NCBI RefSeq assembly: GCF_042697365.1
Contig: NZ_CP137606.1
DNA from: Brucella pseudintermedia
GTDB taxonomy: Bacteria > Pseudomonadota > Alphaproteobacteria > Rhizobiales > Rhizobiaceae
Reading direction: 5' to 3' (one strand)
Length of the DNA: 64,000 bases
Positions 24,338-32,750 of the stretch are shown in pieces. Each line of letters begins with the position of its first letter. Position 1 is the stretch's first letter. The notes under the pieces are model-generated. The model had not been told where the DNA came from and did no database searches. It saw only the letters and a program-made list of their open reading frames with translations. The translations under genes and the position numbers were made by a program.

Positions 24338-27244
24338 TCACCCGGTAGACTTATCGTCCTTAGACTGCTCCTTATCCTTGGCGTCGACCGGGACATCGGG
24401 CGTCGGAGCGTCCGCCTTGTTTTCGGTAACTTCGCTGGGCTCCTCGATCCCGGCCGTGGCCTGATCGTCCGGGCTGTCCTCATCGGTGTCCTTTACGATC
24501 TTTTCGAACACGACCCTCTGTTCGTCTTCCGACCAGGCGACGCGGACCTTGTCACCATCCTCGATCCGCCCGGAGAGCATCTCGCGGGCCAACTCGGTCT
24601 CCAACTCCGACCGGATCAGCCGGCGCAATTCACGCGCGCCAAATTCTGGCCGGAAGCCGACCGCGCCGAAGTGATCCGTTACGCTCACATCGAATTCGAG
24701 TTCGACCCCCTGCCCAATTGCAGTCCGCTTTACCCGATTTAGCTGCAACTCGACGATCTGGCGTATTTCCGACTGGTTCAGCGAGTGGAAGACGATGATC
24801 TCGTCGATCCGGTTGATGAATTCGGGCCGGAAATGGCCGCGCAGCACCTCCATCAGCTCGGCCTTCTGCTTCGCCTCGTCGAAGTCGCTGGTGCCGCGCT
24901 TCTTGAGGTTGCGCTGGATGATGTCGGAACCGAGGTTCGAGGTGGCGATGATGATGGTGTTGGTGAAGTCAACCACGCGGCCCTTTCCGTCGGTCAGCCG
25001 CCCGTCGTCGAACACCTGCAGCAGGATGTTATAGACATCCGGGTGCGCCTTCTCGATCTCGTCGAGCAGCACGACGGAGTAGGGCCGGCGGCGCACTCGC
25101 TCCGTCAGTTGGCCGCCTTCTTCGTAGCCGACATAGCCCGGAGGCGCACCCACCAGCCGGGCGACCGAATGACGCTCGCCATACTCGGACATGTCGATGC
25201 GGATGATTGCGTCCTGATCGCCAAAGATTACTTCGGCGAGCGTCTTGGCCAGTTCCGTCTTGCCAACCCCGGTCGGCCCGAGGAAGAGGAATGTCGCGGT
25301 CGGGCCGCGTCCCTCGCGCAGTCCGGCGCGCGCCAGGCGCACCGCATCCGCCACGGCGCGGATGGCCTCTTCCTGGCCGATGACGCGCTCGTGCAGCTTC
25401 TCCTCGAGCTTGAGGAGCTTGTCTTTCTCCTCGGTGGTCAGCTCAGTAACCGGAACGCCCGTAATCTTGGAGACGATCTGCGCCACATGATCGGCGCGCA
25501 CCTCGGCCGTGGCCGAAGCCTGATCGCGCTTCCAGATCTCGAGAAGCTCGTCCAGCTCCTTCTGCTTGGCCTCCAGCTCCTTCTTCAGTTCTGCTGCCCG
25601 GTCGAACTGCTTGCGGGCTGCAGCATAGTCCTGCTCGCGCCTGATCTGGGCGACCTCGGCCTCGAGCTCCTGCACGTCCACGGGCCGCGCGGTGGCACTG
25701 ATCTTCACGCGGGCAGCAGCCTGGTCGATCAGGTCGATCGCCTTGTCGGGCATGAAGCGACCGGTGATGTAGCGATCCGAAAGCTCGGCCGCCGCAACGA
25801 TGGCCTCGTCGGTGATCGTCACCTTGTGGTGTGCTTCCAGCGTGTCGCGGAGCCCCCGCAGGATCATGATGACTTGGGCGACCGTGGGCTCTTCGACATA
25901 GACCGGCTGGAAGCGGCGTTCGAGTGCTGCGTCCTTCTCGATATATTTCTGGTACTCGTTGAGCGTCGTTGCACCGATCAGGTTCAGCTCGCCCCGCGCC
26001 AGCGCCGGCTTGAAGGTGTTGGCGATGTCGAGACCGCCTTCGCCGCCGCCCTGGCCGGCGCCGACGATGGTATGGATCTCGTCAATGAACAGGATCAGAC
26101 TGTCCTTCTCCTCGGTGATCTCCTTGAGGATCTTCTGCACCCGCTCCTCGAACTCGCCCCGATACTTCGACCCTGCCACCATTGAGTTGATGTTGAGCTC
26201 CACGAGCCGCTTGTCGCGCAGGGCCTCGGGCACCTCGCCCGCGACGATCCGTTGTGCGAGCCCCTCGACGATGGCGGTCTTGCCCACGCCGGGCTCGCCG
26301 ATCAGCACCGGATTGTTCTTTTTCCGGCGGGCGAGCACTTCGATCGTCGTCTCGATCTCGCGGGCGCGGCCGATGACGGGGTCGAGCTTGCCCTCGCGGG
26401 CGAGCTTCGTCAGGTCACGGCTGAACTGGTCGAGATCGGGCGTGCTGGAAGGCGCCTCCACGCGGCCCTCCTCGGCACCCTTGCCCACGACCTTGGTCAC
26501 CTGCTGGCGCAGCGCCTGCGGCGTCAATCCGTATTTGCGCAGGATCGACGCGGCCAGGCCTTCACCTTCCTCGGCAAGGCCGATCAGCAAGTGCTCGGGA
26601 CCGACATAGGAATGGCCGAGTTCGTTCGAGGCGATGAAGGCCCGGTTCAGCGCGTCCTTCAGGCGAGGACTGACGCCGATTTCGCCCTCCGTCCTGGCCT
26701 CTCCACGCTTCGCTTCCTTCTCAACCTGGCGCCGCAGGTCGTCCACATCGACCTTGAACTGTTCCAGGATCGTTTTGACGACATCGGACGAGGTCAGTGC
26801 CAGAAGCAGATGTTCGGTATCGACCTCGCTGCGCCCGAATTCTCCAGCCTTCTGTGCGGCATCCTGTAATAGTTTGTTGCCCTGTTCGCTCAGCCGATCG
26901 GCGATGGTGCGTCCGCCGCCGCGCCGCGATCCGCGGCGCGGCGCTTCCTCCCCGAAGGTGGCATCCACGACGTCGTCCTCACCCGCGCCCGTGGCGCCCA
27001 GTGCGCCACCCCGCAGCGGGCTGTCGCTGAACAGGCTGCCGAACCCGCTATCGCCGAAGAATTCGTCAAAAAGGGAATGTCGTCCGAACAGGGACTCCAG
27101 CGGCGAGGCGCTGCGGCCCGACCGGCGCACCATTTCGCGGTAGTGCTGATCGCACAGCTCCATGTTCTGAACTTTGCCGTTCACCGAGGCGCGCACGCGC
27201 GCCGTCGCCGGGCGACCGCAAATATCGCAAGCTCCGTTTGCCAT
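24338..27244 (-). CDS. clpK: ClpG/ClpK stand-alone disaggregase (AAA+)
   Basis: 968 residues from ATG 27244 (GAGAGGAAAA upstream). Order: zinc finger C6/C9/C31/H34; Gly/Ser linker; Clp_N repeats about 112-258; AAA1 with GEPGVGKT at 316-323; short ClpC-like M domain near 530-580; AAA2 with GPTGVGKT at 656-663; acidic Lys-rich tail of about 60 residues. After NLGSDI in AAA2 there is no IGF/VGF ClpP-docking tripeptide, so it should dissolve aggregates without degrading them, as known for ClpG of tLST islands. It follows ftsH by 62 bp and probably shares its transcript. Confidence 0.92.
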   Translation of the reverse strand: MANGACDICGRPATARVRASVNGKVQNMELCDQHYREMVRRSGRSASPLESLFGRHSLFDEFFGDSGFGSLFSDSPLRGGALGATGAGEDDVVDATFGEEAPRRGSRRGGGRTIADRLSEQGNKLLQDAAQKAGEFGRSEVDTEHLLLALTSSDVVKTILEQFKVDVDDLRRQVEKEAKRGEARTEGEIGVSPRLKDALNRAFIASNELGHSYVGPEHLLIGLAEEGEGLAASILRKYGLTPQALRQQVTKVVGKGAEEGRVEAPSSTPDLDQFSRDLTKLAREGKLDPVIGRAREIETTIEVLARRKKNNPVLIGEPGVGKTAIVEGLAQRIVAGEVPEALRDKRLVELNINSMVAGSKYRGEFEERVQKILKEITEEKDSLILFIDEIHTIVGAGQGGGEGGLDIANTFKPALARGELNLIGATTLNEYQKYIEKDAALERRFQPVYVEEPTVAQVIMILRGLRDTLEAHHKVTITDEAIVAAAELSDRYITGRFMPDKAIDLIDQAAARVKISATARPVDVQELEAEVAQIRREQDYAAARKQFDRAAELKKELEAKQKELDELLEIWKRDQASATAEVRADHVAQIVSKITGVPVTELTTEEKDKLLKLEEKLHERVIGQEEAIRAVADAVRLARAGLREGRGPTATFLFLGPTGVGKTELAKTLAEVIFGDQDAIIRIDMSEYGERHSVARLVGAPPGYVGYEEGGQLTERVRRRPYSVVLLDEIEKAHPDVYNILLQVFDDGRLTDGKGRVVDFTNTIIIATSNLGSDIIQRNLKKRGTSDFDEAKQKAELMEVLRGHFRPEFINRIDEIIVFHSLNQSEIRQIVELQLNRVKRTAIGQGVELEFDVSVTDHFGAVGFRPEFGARELRRLIRSELETELAREMLSGRIEDGDKVRVAWSEDEQRVVFEKIVKDTDEDSPDDQATAGIEEPSEVTENKADAPTPDVPVDAKDKEQSKDDKSTG

Positions 27245-27306
27245 TTTTCCTCTCCGTTTCTTTATCCAGTCAGGGTTGTCCGCGATCATCTGCGTCAGTG
27301 ACGGTG

Positions 27307-29139
27307 TCACGCAGCGACCGCTTCCGTTCTTTTCATCTTGGACCCAATTGCCACCAGATTGGGCTCGTCCAGTGTCTCTCGTTGCAGGAGATCCTGCGCA
27401 GATTGCTCAAGAAGATCCCGATTGCTTTCAAGAAGGGTGAGGGTGCGCTTGAACACGCCATCCACGATTTCGCGCACCTTCGCGTCCATTCGCTCGGCCG
27501 TAGCCTCGCTATAGCGGCGGTTCAGCCAGGACGACTGGTCGCCGGTGCCGAGAAAGCCTGGCCGATCGCTGTCGTAGCTGACATGCCCGAGGTCTTCGTC
27601 CATCCCGTACCGCGCGACCATGGCGCGGGCGATATCGGTAGCCTTGACCAGATCGTCGGCCGCCCCGGTCGAGACATGATTGTAGATGATCTTCTCGGCC
27701 GCGCGCCCGCCAAGCAGGACTGCGATCTTGTTCTCCAGCTCCTCCCGCGTCATCAGGAAGCGGTCCTCGGTCGGGCGCTGGATAGTGTAGCCGAGCGCGC
27801 CAATTCCGCGCGGGATGATCGAGACCTTGTGCACCGGGTCCACCCCCGGCAGAGCCATCGCCACAAGCGCGTGCCCCATCTCGTGGTGCGCCACGATTTC
27901 GCGCTCGCGCGGGTTCAGAACGCGGTTCTTCTTTTCCAACCCGGCGATGATGCGCTCCACGGCATTGTTGAAGTCGTCCATCGTCACCGCATCGGCCTTG
28001 CGGCGCGTGGCGAGCAATGCTGCCTCGTTGACGAGATTGGCAAGATCGGCGCCCGAGAAGCCGGGCGTGAGCGCTGCGACCTTCTCGGCATCGACGTCCG
28101 GGGCGAGCTTCACCTTTTTCATGTGAACGCCAAGAATCTGCACACGTCCCTTCTTATCCGGCCGATCCACCAACACCTGCCGGTCAAAGCGTCCGGCCCG
28201 CAACAGCGCCGGATCGAGAATCTCCGGGCGATTCGTGGCCGCAAGCAGCACGATGCCGACTGATGGGTCGAAGCCGTCGAGCTCGGTCAGAAGCTGGTTC
28301 AGCGTCTGCTCACGCTCATCATGGCCACCGGCGATCTGGCCGGAGGAACGCGCCCTCCCAAGAGCGTCGAGTTCGTCGATGAAGATGATCGCCGGGGCGG
28401 TTTTCCGGGCCTGCTCGAACAGGTCGCGCACCCGTGCGGCGCCGACGCCCACGAACATCTCCACGAACTCGGAGCCCGAGATCGAAAAGAAGGTCACGCC
28501 GGCCTCACCCGCCACCGCGCGCGCCAGCAGCGTCTTGCCGGTGCCCGGCGGCCCTACGAGCAATATGCCTTTGGGGATATGTGCGCCCAGCTTTCCGTAT
28601 TCGGCCGGGTTCTTGAGGAACTCCACGACCTCCTCGAGCTCGGCCTTGGCCTCGTCCACACCGGCCACGTCGGCGAAGCTGACGCCGGTTTCTTTTTCCA
28701 TGTAAACCTTGGCCTTGCTGCGGCCGACCTGCATGAACCCGCCGAAGCCCTGCTTGTCGGCGAACTTGCGGAACAGCAGCATCCAGATTCCGAAGAAGAT
28801 AAGCGCTGGCGCCACCCAGGAAATCAGCGTGCCGAGAAAAGTGTTTTGCGGAACGCCAGTGATCTCGATACCTGACCGGTCTATCCGTTCCAGGATTGCG
28901 GGATTCACTACGGTCGTCACGAACTGCTTCTTGCCGTCGACCGGTTCGACGAAGGTGCCTGTGATCGTGTCTGACCCGACCGCGACATTGGAAATTTTCC
29001 CGTCAGCGAGATACTTCTCGAACTGGCTGTAGCTGATCGGTGCGACGGATTGCCAGCCGGCGATCAGGTTCTGGATGAAAAGCACGGCTATGAAAGCCAC
29101 CACCCAGTACCAGATGTTATATTCGGTCTTCCTTTCCAT
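27307..29139 (-). CDS. ftsH: FtsH membrane AAA+ zinc protease
   Basis: About 610 residues. Two membrane helices (YWVVAFIAVLFIQNLIAGW; LISWVAPALIFFGIWMLLF) flank a periplasmic domain. Then AAA: GPPGTGKT (Walker A), IIFIDELDALGR (Walker B), second region of homology ATNRPEILDPALLRAGRFDR. The protease motif is HHEMGH. It extracts and degrades damaged membrane proteins. ATG 29139 is chosen because MERKTEYN is the family-like start and AAGGGA lies upstream. It sits 14 bp after marR. It is an island paralogue of the housekeeping FtsH, as in tLST. Confidence 0.93.
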   Translation of the reverse strand: MERKTEYNIWYWVVAFIAVLFIQNLIAGWQSVAPISYSQFEKYLADGKISNVAVGSDTITGTFVEPVDGKKQFVTTVVNPAILERIDRSGIEITGVPQNTFLGTLISWVAPALIFFGIWMLLFRKFADKQGFGGFMQVGRSKAKVYMEKETGVSFADVAGVDEAKAELEEVVEFLKNPAEYGKLGAHIPKGILLVGPPGTGKTLLARAVAGEAGVTFFSISGSEFVEMFVGVGAARVRDLFEQARKTAPAIIFIDELDALGRARSSGQIAGGHDEREQTLNQLLTELDGFDPSVGIVLLAATNRPEILDPALLRAGRFDRQVLVDRPDKKGRVQILGVHMKKVKLAPDVDAEKVAALTPGFSGADLANLVNEAALLATRRKADAVTMDDFNNAVERIIAGLEKKNRVLNPREREIVAHHEMGHALVAMALPGVDPVHKVSIIPRGIGALGYTIQRPTEDRFLMTREELENKIAVLLGGRAAEKIIYNHVSTGAADDLVKATDIARAMVARYGMDEDLGHVSYDSDRPGFLGTGDQSSWLNRRYSEATAERMDAKVREIVDGVFKRTLTLLESNRDLLEQSAQDLLQRETLDEPNLVAIGSKMKRTEAVAA

Positions 29140-29153
29140 GCCGCTTGTCCCTT

Positions 29154-29585
29154 TCACTGGCGCCCGAGCCGCGCCCTGATCCGCTCAAGCAGCGCCAGCA
29201 GGATGCGCCTTTCGTCTGCCGACAGATCCTGCAGGATTTCATGTTCGAGCGCCGATTGCCGCGGCGCGAGTTCCTTCAGCATCGCCCGGGCCTTCGACGT
29301 TGCGGTGACGATCTGCGACCGCCTGTCGTCGAGCGAGGGCGACCGCTCGACCCAGCCGCCCCGGACCATGCGATCGACGAGCTGGCCCGCAGTGGCCGGG
29401 CCGACCTCAAGTCGGTCGGCCAGATCGCCGATGGTCAGCCCGGGCGCATCCTCGACATGCGCCGCCGCCATCCAGGACAGGCGGGTCAGGCCGCTGTCGC
29501 GGATGTCTTGGTCGATCCGCTGCTGGATGAGCTGCGCGACCCGGTGGATCGTCGTCCCGATCAGCGCGATGTCCGAAGAGATCAT
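29154..29585 (-). CDS. MarR-family transcriptional regulator
   Basis: 143 residues from ATG 29585 (GGAGGAAGGATACCT before it). Winged HTH: LTRLSWMAAAHVEDAPGLTI, GDLADRLEVGPATAGQLVDR, MVRGGWVERSPSLDDRRSQI. It heads the marR-ftsH-clpG unit and is divergent from the hsp20 cluster at 29788, so it probably controls both through the 200-bp region between them, where a palindrome lies at 29659-29670. Confidence 0.88.
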   Translation of the reverse strand: MISSDIALIGTTIHRVAQLIQQRIDQDIRDSGLTRLSWMAAAHVEDAPGLTIGDLADRLEVGPATAGQLVDRMVRGGWVERSPSLDDRRSQIVTATSKARAMLKELAPRQSALEHEILQDLSADERRILLALLERIRARLGRQ

Positions 29586-29658
29586 AGGTATCCTTCCTCC
29601 GGTTGCATGAGACATAGGATAGACCGCACTCCATCCAAAGTGCAATCCACGCATCATA

Positions 29659-29670
29659 TATGCTTGCATA
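29659..29670. promoter_or_regulatory. palindrome in marR/hsp20 divergent promoter
   Basis: TATGCTTGCATA: 5-bp arms around a 2-bp centre in an AT-rich patch, 74 bp upstream of the marR start and about 117 bp from hsp20. Size and position fit a MarR operator. Confidence 0.5.
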
Positions 29671-29725
29671 ATAAATGGAACCGCCTATCTTGATGGGCGG
29701 TCTCCGAACCCACATCCGGCCGGCA

Positions 29726-29777
29726 CTGTTGCCCGGTCCCTCCATGCCGACGGTTCGGGGGCATCGATCAGCAACAG
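29726..29777 (+). promoter_or_regulatory. structured leader of hsp20 cluster
   Basis: CTGTTGC (29726-29732) is perfectly complementary to GCAACAG (29771-29777), which runs into the ribosome-binding site ACAGGAGG. Between them ATGCC and GGCAT form an inner hairpin. The fold would partly hide the site and may be heat-sensitive. It lacks the ROSE UUGCU core. Confidence 0.5.
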
Positions 29778-29787
29778 GAGGCCAGTA

Positions 29788-30213
29788 ATGCTCTACCCGA
29801 CATATCTGCGCCGCAGCGATCCCTTTGCGCTGATGCGCTCCATGATGCGCGATCTTGACCGCGGTTTCTGGCCGCCGGCCCGCGCGGCGTTCCCGGCGGT
29901 GAATGTCTGGCAAGGCCCTGAGGCCGTTGCCATCGCCGCTGAACTTCCCGGCATCGAACCGGGCGACATTGAGATTTCGGTTAAGGACAACGTCCTGACG
30001 CTTTCGGGCGAACGCAAGGCGCCCGAGGTTCCCGACGGTGCGCGCTGGCACCGCAACGAACGCAGTTTCGGCAGGTTTTCCCGCACTATCCGCCTGCCGT
30101 TCGCGGCCTCGGATGACAAGGTCGAGGCGAGAATGACGAACGGCGTATTGCGGATCGTCATCTCCCGGCCCGAGGAAGAAAAGCCGAAGAAAATCGAGAT
30201 CAAGGCAGCCTGA
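29788..30213 (+). CDS. small heat shock protein Hsp20
   Basis: 141 residues with alpha-crystallin core at 40-135: VNVWQGPEAVAIAAELPGIE, GDIEISVKDNVLTLSGERKA, FGRFSRTIRLPFAASDDKVE, NGVLRIVISRPEEEKPKKIE. Cytosolic ATP-independent holdase. First of three tandem hsp20 genes, 14 bp before the next. AGGAGG lies upstream. Confidence 0.92.
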   Translation: MLYPTYLRRSDPFALMRSMMRDLDRGFWPPARAAFPAVNVWQGPEAVAIAAELPGIEPGDIEISVKDNVLTLSGERKAPEVPDGARWHRNERSFGRFSRTIRLPFAASDDKVEARMTNGVLRIVISRPEEEKPKKIEIKAA

Positions 30214-30227
30214 GAGGAGCTGGAACG

Positions 30228-30626
30228 ATGAGCACCGACATCTCGCAAGCCGCCGAAAAGACGCCGACCGACTCGCCTGAGACCACCGGCGGCGGACGCA
30301 TCTACCGCCCGTCGACCGATATCGTCGAGACCGATCAGGGTTTCTCCATGATGCTTGAAATGCCTGGGGTCGCCGCCGATGCGATCGAAATCACGCTCGA
30401 AAATCGTGTGTTGACGATCCGCGGCAAGGTTGACCCGGTGCGGCCGAAAAACCTCGAACTTGCCTATGCCGAATATGGCGAGGGCGATTTCGAGCGTGCC
30501 TTCACGCTTTCCGAGGACTTCGACCCCGACAGGATCGAAGCCGAGATGCGAGGAGGCGTCCTAACTTTAACGCTCCCCCGGGCCCCTGAAGCGCAGCCGA
30601 AAAGGATCGCCGTCAAGGGCGCCTGA
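30228..30626 (+). CDS. small heat shock protein Hsp20
   Basis: 132 residues: YRPSTDIVETDQGFSMMLEM, DAIEITLENRVLTIRGKVDP, FERAFTLSEDFDPDRIEAEM, GGVLTLTLPRAPEAQPKRIA. The N-terminal arm is polar and short. Its sequence is unlike the other four, so the cluster is of mixed subclasses and could form hetero-oligomers (inference). A GAGGAG site lies before the ATG. Confidence 0.92.
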   Translation: MSTDISQAAEKTPTDSPETTGGGRIYRPSTDIVETDQGFSMMLEMPGVAADAIEITLENRVLTIRGKVDPVRPKNLELAYAEYGEGDFERAFTLSEDFDPDRIEAEMRGGVLTLTLPRAPEAQPKRIAVKGA

Positions 30627-30646
30627 AAACCGAAGGAGACCAAATC

Positions 30647-31138
30647 ATGCAGATCAAAGACCTCATCCCCTGGGCGCGCAAGGACGGCGCGCCAGACGCC
30701 AAGAGCAGCGAAGACAACCCGATCGCGACACTCCAGCGCGAAATGAACCATGTGTTCGAGAACTTTTGGAACCGGGTCGGTCAGTTCGAATGGCCCTGGG
30801 GCAGCGGCGAAGCCAAATCCGACATGGTCGAGACCGACAACGCGATCGAAGTGTCGATCGAGCTGCCGGGCATGGAGATGAAGGACATCGAGGTGACGGT
30901 CAACGATGACATGTTGACTGTGAAGGGGGAGAAGAAGATCGAGCGCCAGGTGGAGAAGAAGGGGTATTATCTCTCCGAGCGCAGCTACGGCGCAATCTAC
31001 CGGACAATTCCGCTCCCTCCCGGTGTGGATGGCGAAAAGGCGCAGGCATCCTTCAAGAACGGGGTTCTGACGATCAAGCTGCCCCAGACACCCGAGGCGC
31101 AGGCGAAGATCAAGCGTATCGATGTCAAGAACGGCTGA
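30647..31138 (+). CDS. small heat shock protein Hsp20
   Basis: 163 residues: MQIKDLIPWARKDGAPDAKS, then alpha-crystallin core (MVETDNAIEVSIELPGMEMK, DIEVTVNDDMLTVKGEKKIE, YGAIYRTIPLPPGVDGEKAQ, FKNGVLTIKLPQTPEAQAKI). The N-terminus resembles the Hsp20 at 11093, showing the two halves of the island share an ancestor. AAGGAG upstream, 20 bp after the previous gene. Confidence 0.92.
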   Translation: MQIKDLIPWARKDGAPDAKSSEDNPIATLQREMNHVFENFWNRVGQFEWPWGSGEAKSDMVETDNAIEVSIELPGMEMKDIEVTVNDDMLTVKGEKKIERQVEKKGYYLSERSYGAIYRTIPLPPGVDGEKAQASFKNGVLTIKLPQTPEAQAKIKRIDVKNG

Positions 31139-31207
31139 TTTGCCACATTGGGTGTCGCCGGTTTGCGGCGTCCGCTCAGCTCCGTTTGATATCACGTCGT
31201 CTGGTGA

Positions 31208-31234
31208 GCCCCGGGGAGCCTGTTTCTCCGGGGC
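31208..31234 (+). terminator. hairpin between hsp20 cluster and psiE
   Basis: GCCCCGGGGA (31208-31217) pairs with TCTCCGGGGC (31225-31234) with one mismatch, followed by a short T-containing tail. Likely attenuator or terminator that lowers psiE expression. Confidence 0.6.
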
Positions 31235-31249
31235 GGCTTTCGAGGGGGA

Positions 31250-31744
31250 ATGATGAAAGACCTGAAACGATCCGGGCTAACCCGTGAACAATGGTCGGCG
31301 ATGACGCTCTATGAGAAGTTCGAACAGGTCGTCATTTTCGTCCTCAGCGCCATCATTGCGGTTATCGTCGTGGCGTCGGTTTGGGCGCTGATGCGCGAGG
31401 TCGTGAACCGGTTGGTCTTGGGAGCGTTCGACACACTCGATTACGCCACCTTCCAGGTGGTGTTCGGAATGATCTTCACCGTTGTAATTGCGCTCGAGTT
31501 CAAGCGCTCCCTTCTTGTGGCGACAGAACGCAGCTTCGGCGTTCTCCAGGTCCGCACGATCGTGCTGATCGCGCTCCTCGCGATCGCGCGCAAATTTATC
31601 ATCCTCGACCTTGGCGAGACGGAGCCAGCCAAGATTGCCGCCCTCGCGGGCGCGGCTCTTGCGCTCGGAGCAGTCCACTGGCTGGTGCGCGATCAGGACC
31701 GGCGCGAAGAGCCCGGTGCTAAAAATGCCGAAGGCGATCAATGA
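31250..31744 (+). CDS. psiE: PsiE-family membrane protein
   Basis: 164 residues, four predicted membrane helices: VVIFVLSAIIAVIVVASVWA, FQVVFGMIFTVVIALEFKRS, VRTIVLIALLAIARKFIILD, AALAGAALALGAVHWLV. The EFKRS...VRTIVLIALLAIARKFI region is the PsiE signature. PsiE is a standard last-third member of tLST islands; its biochemical role is unknown. GAGGGGGA lies before the ATG. It is the last intact gene of the island before IS debris. Confidence 0.85.
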   Translation: MMKDLKRSGLTREQWSAMTLYEKFEQVVIFVLSAIIAVIVVASVWALMREVVNRLVLGAFDTLDYATFQVVFGMIFTVVIALEFKRSLLVATERSFGVLQVRTIVLIALLAIARKFIILDLGETEPAKIAALAGAALALGAVHWLVRDQDRREEPGAKNAEGDQ

Positions 31745-31877
31745 GCCGAAGCGTTTTCGTTCGACTTGTTTCATCAACCTCTGCCGGTTGTCCCGGATCG
31801 ACGCCTACGAGACCAAACAGGCTTAATTGAGAAGAGAGGATTTTCGGCTCATCGTAGCTCTATCAAAGGAAGCGAAG

Positions 31878-32252
31878 ATGAGAAAGAAAACCGGGCCGCA
31901 GACATCGGGGGCCGAAAAGACAATCAAGGACATCCGGCGCGCGACGCGAAAGCATCACTCGGCGGAGGACAAAATCCGCATCGTGTTGGAGGGGCTGCGC
32001 GGCGAAGACAGCATTGCCGCGATCTGCCGCCGTGAAGGGATCGCCGAGAGCCTGTATTATAGCTGGTCCAAGGAATTCCTCGAAGCGGGCAAGAAGCGGC
32101 TCGCCGGTGATACCGCTCGTTCAGCGACCAGTGACGAGGTCAAGGCGCTGCGCCGTGAAAGCCGCGACCTGAAAGAGGCGCTGGCCGATCTCACCCTGGA
32201 AAACCGCCTGCTCAAAAAAAGCATGATCGCGGATGGGGGCGACGACGAATGA
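31878..32252 (+). CDS. IS3-family transposase orfA
   Basis: 124 residues, over 90% like the protein at 3062-3436 by eye (KTIKDIRRATRKHHSAEDKI, RIVLEGLRGEDSIAAICRRE). ATG 31878 corresponds to the start in the other copy. Complete, but its partner is truncated. Confidence 0.85.
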   Translation: MRKKTGPQTSGAEKTIKDIRRATRKHHSAEDKIRIVLEGLRGEDSIAAICRREGIAESLYYSWSKEFLEAGKKRLAGDTARSATSDEVKALRRESRDLKEALADLTLENRLLKKSMIADGGDDE

Positions 32253-32407
32253 GATACTCCGCCACCGAGAAGCTTGAGATAATCCGGATCGTTGAGCAGT
32301 CGCACCTGTCGGCTGGGCAGACACTCGACAAGCTCGGCATTCCAAGGCCGACCTTCTACCGTTGGTATGATCGTTTCGTGACTCACGGCGTCGAGGGGCT
32401 GGAAGAG
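32249..32407 (+). pseudogene. IS3-family transposase orfB, truncated
   Basis: Only the N-terminal HTH (LSAGQTLDKLGIPRPTFYRW, YDRFVTHGVEGLEE) remains. The frame then enters other DNA and stops at 32440. The integrase core is missing. Confidence 0.85.
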
Positions 32408-32409
32408 AG

Positions 32410-32672
32410 CTGGCTCGGGAAATCTGCACAGCTAGGATAAGTGGAATTTCTGCCTGACTTCGGCTTGGATGCCAGGAACAGGAGACACCATGACGAGACG
32501 ACCACGCCGGAACCACAGCCCGGCTTTCAAGGCAAAAGTGGCGCTCGCCGCCATACGAGGCGAGCGGACTCTGGTGGAACGGTCCCAGCAGTTCGACGTG
32601 CATGCCAATCAGATCAAGCAGTGGAAAGACCAGCTTCTTGAGAGTGGTGATGAAGCGAAGGCTGTCATTAAG
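32410..32672 (+). mobile_element. second IS3-family element, 5' fragment with orfA
   Basis: orfA from ATG 32490: MTRRPRRNHSPAFKAKVALA, AIRGERTLVERSQQFDVHAN, QIKQWKDQLLESG (HTH_Tnp_1). It is cut after about 55 codons by ISL3-related DNA; the frame ends at 32702. This is a different IS3 subgroup from the one just upstream. Confidence 0.75.
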
Positions 32673-32750
32673 CATGGAATAAGGGGTCTGACTCATATTT
32701 GATGATTTCGCGGTCGAAACTGACGCAGTTATCAGAAAGGAGTCAGCATC

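Larger units (their letters stand above)
31790..32407 (+). mobile_element. IS3-family element, 5' part only
   Basis: Diverged relative of the element at 2961-6640, same orientation: shared leader (TTAATT.AGAAGAGAGGATTTTCGGC) and orfA plus the start of orfB. It is cut off near 32407 by another IS3-type end. Confidence 0.75.

Noticed and set aside
24785..26185. 466-codon open frame on the plus strand
   Set aside because: Antisense shadow of clpG in GC-rich DNA; Leu/Asp/Val-rich with no motif, while clpG in the same place has full AAA+ signatures.
27238..28263. 341-codon open frame on the plus strand
   Set aside because: Antisense shadow of ftsH; composition is that of reversed codons and there is no ribosome-binding site.
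2961..32407. Composite transposon bounded by the two IS3 copies
   Set aside because: The copies are diverged, one lacks its 3' half, and no matching target duplication is visible.
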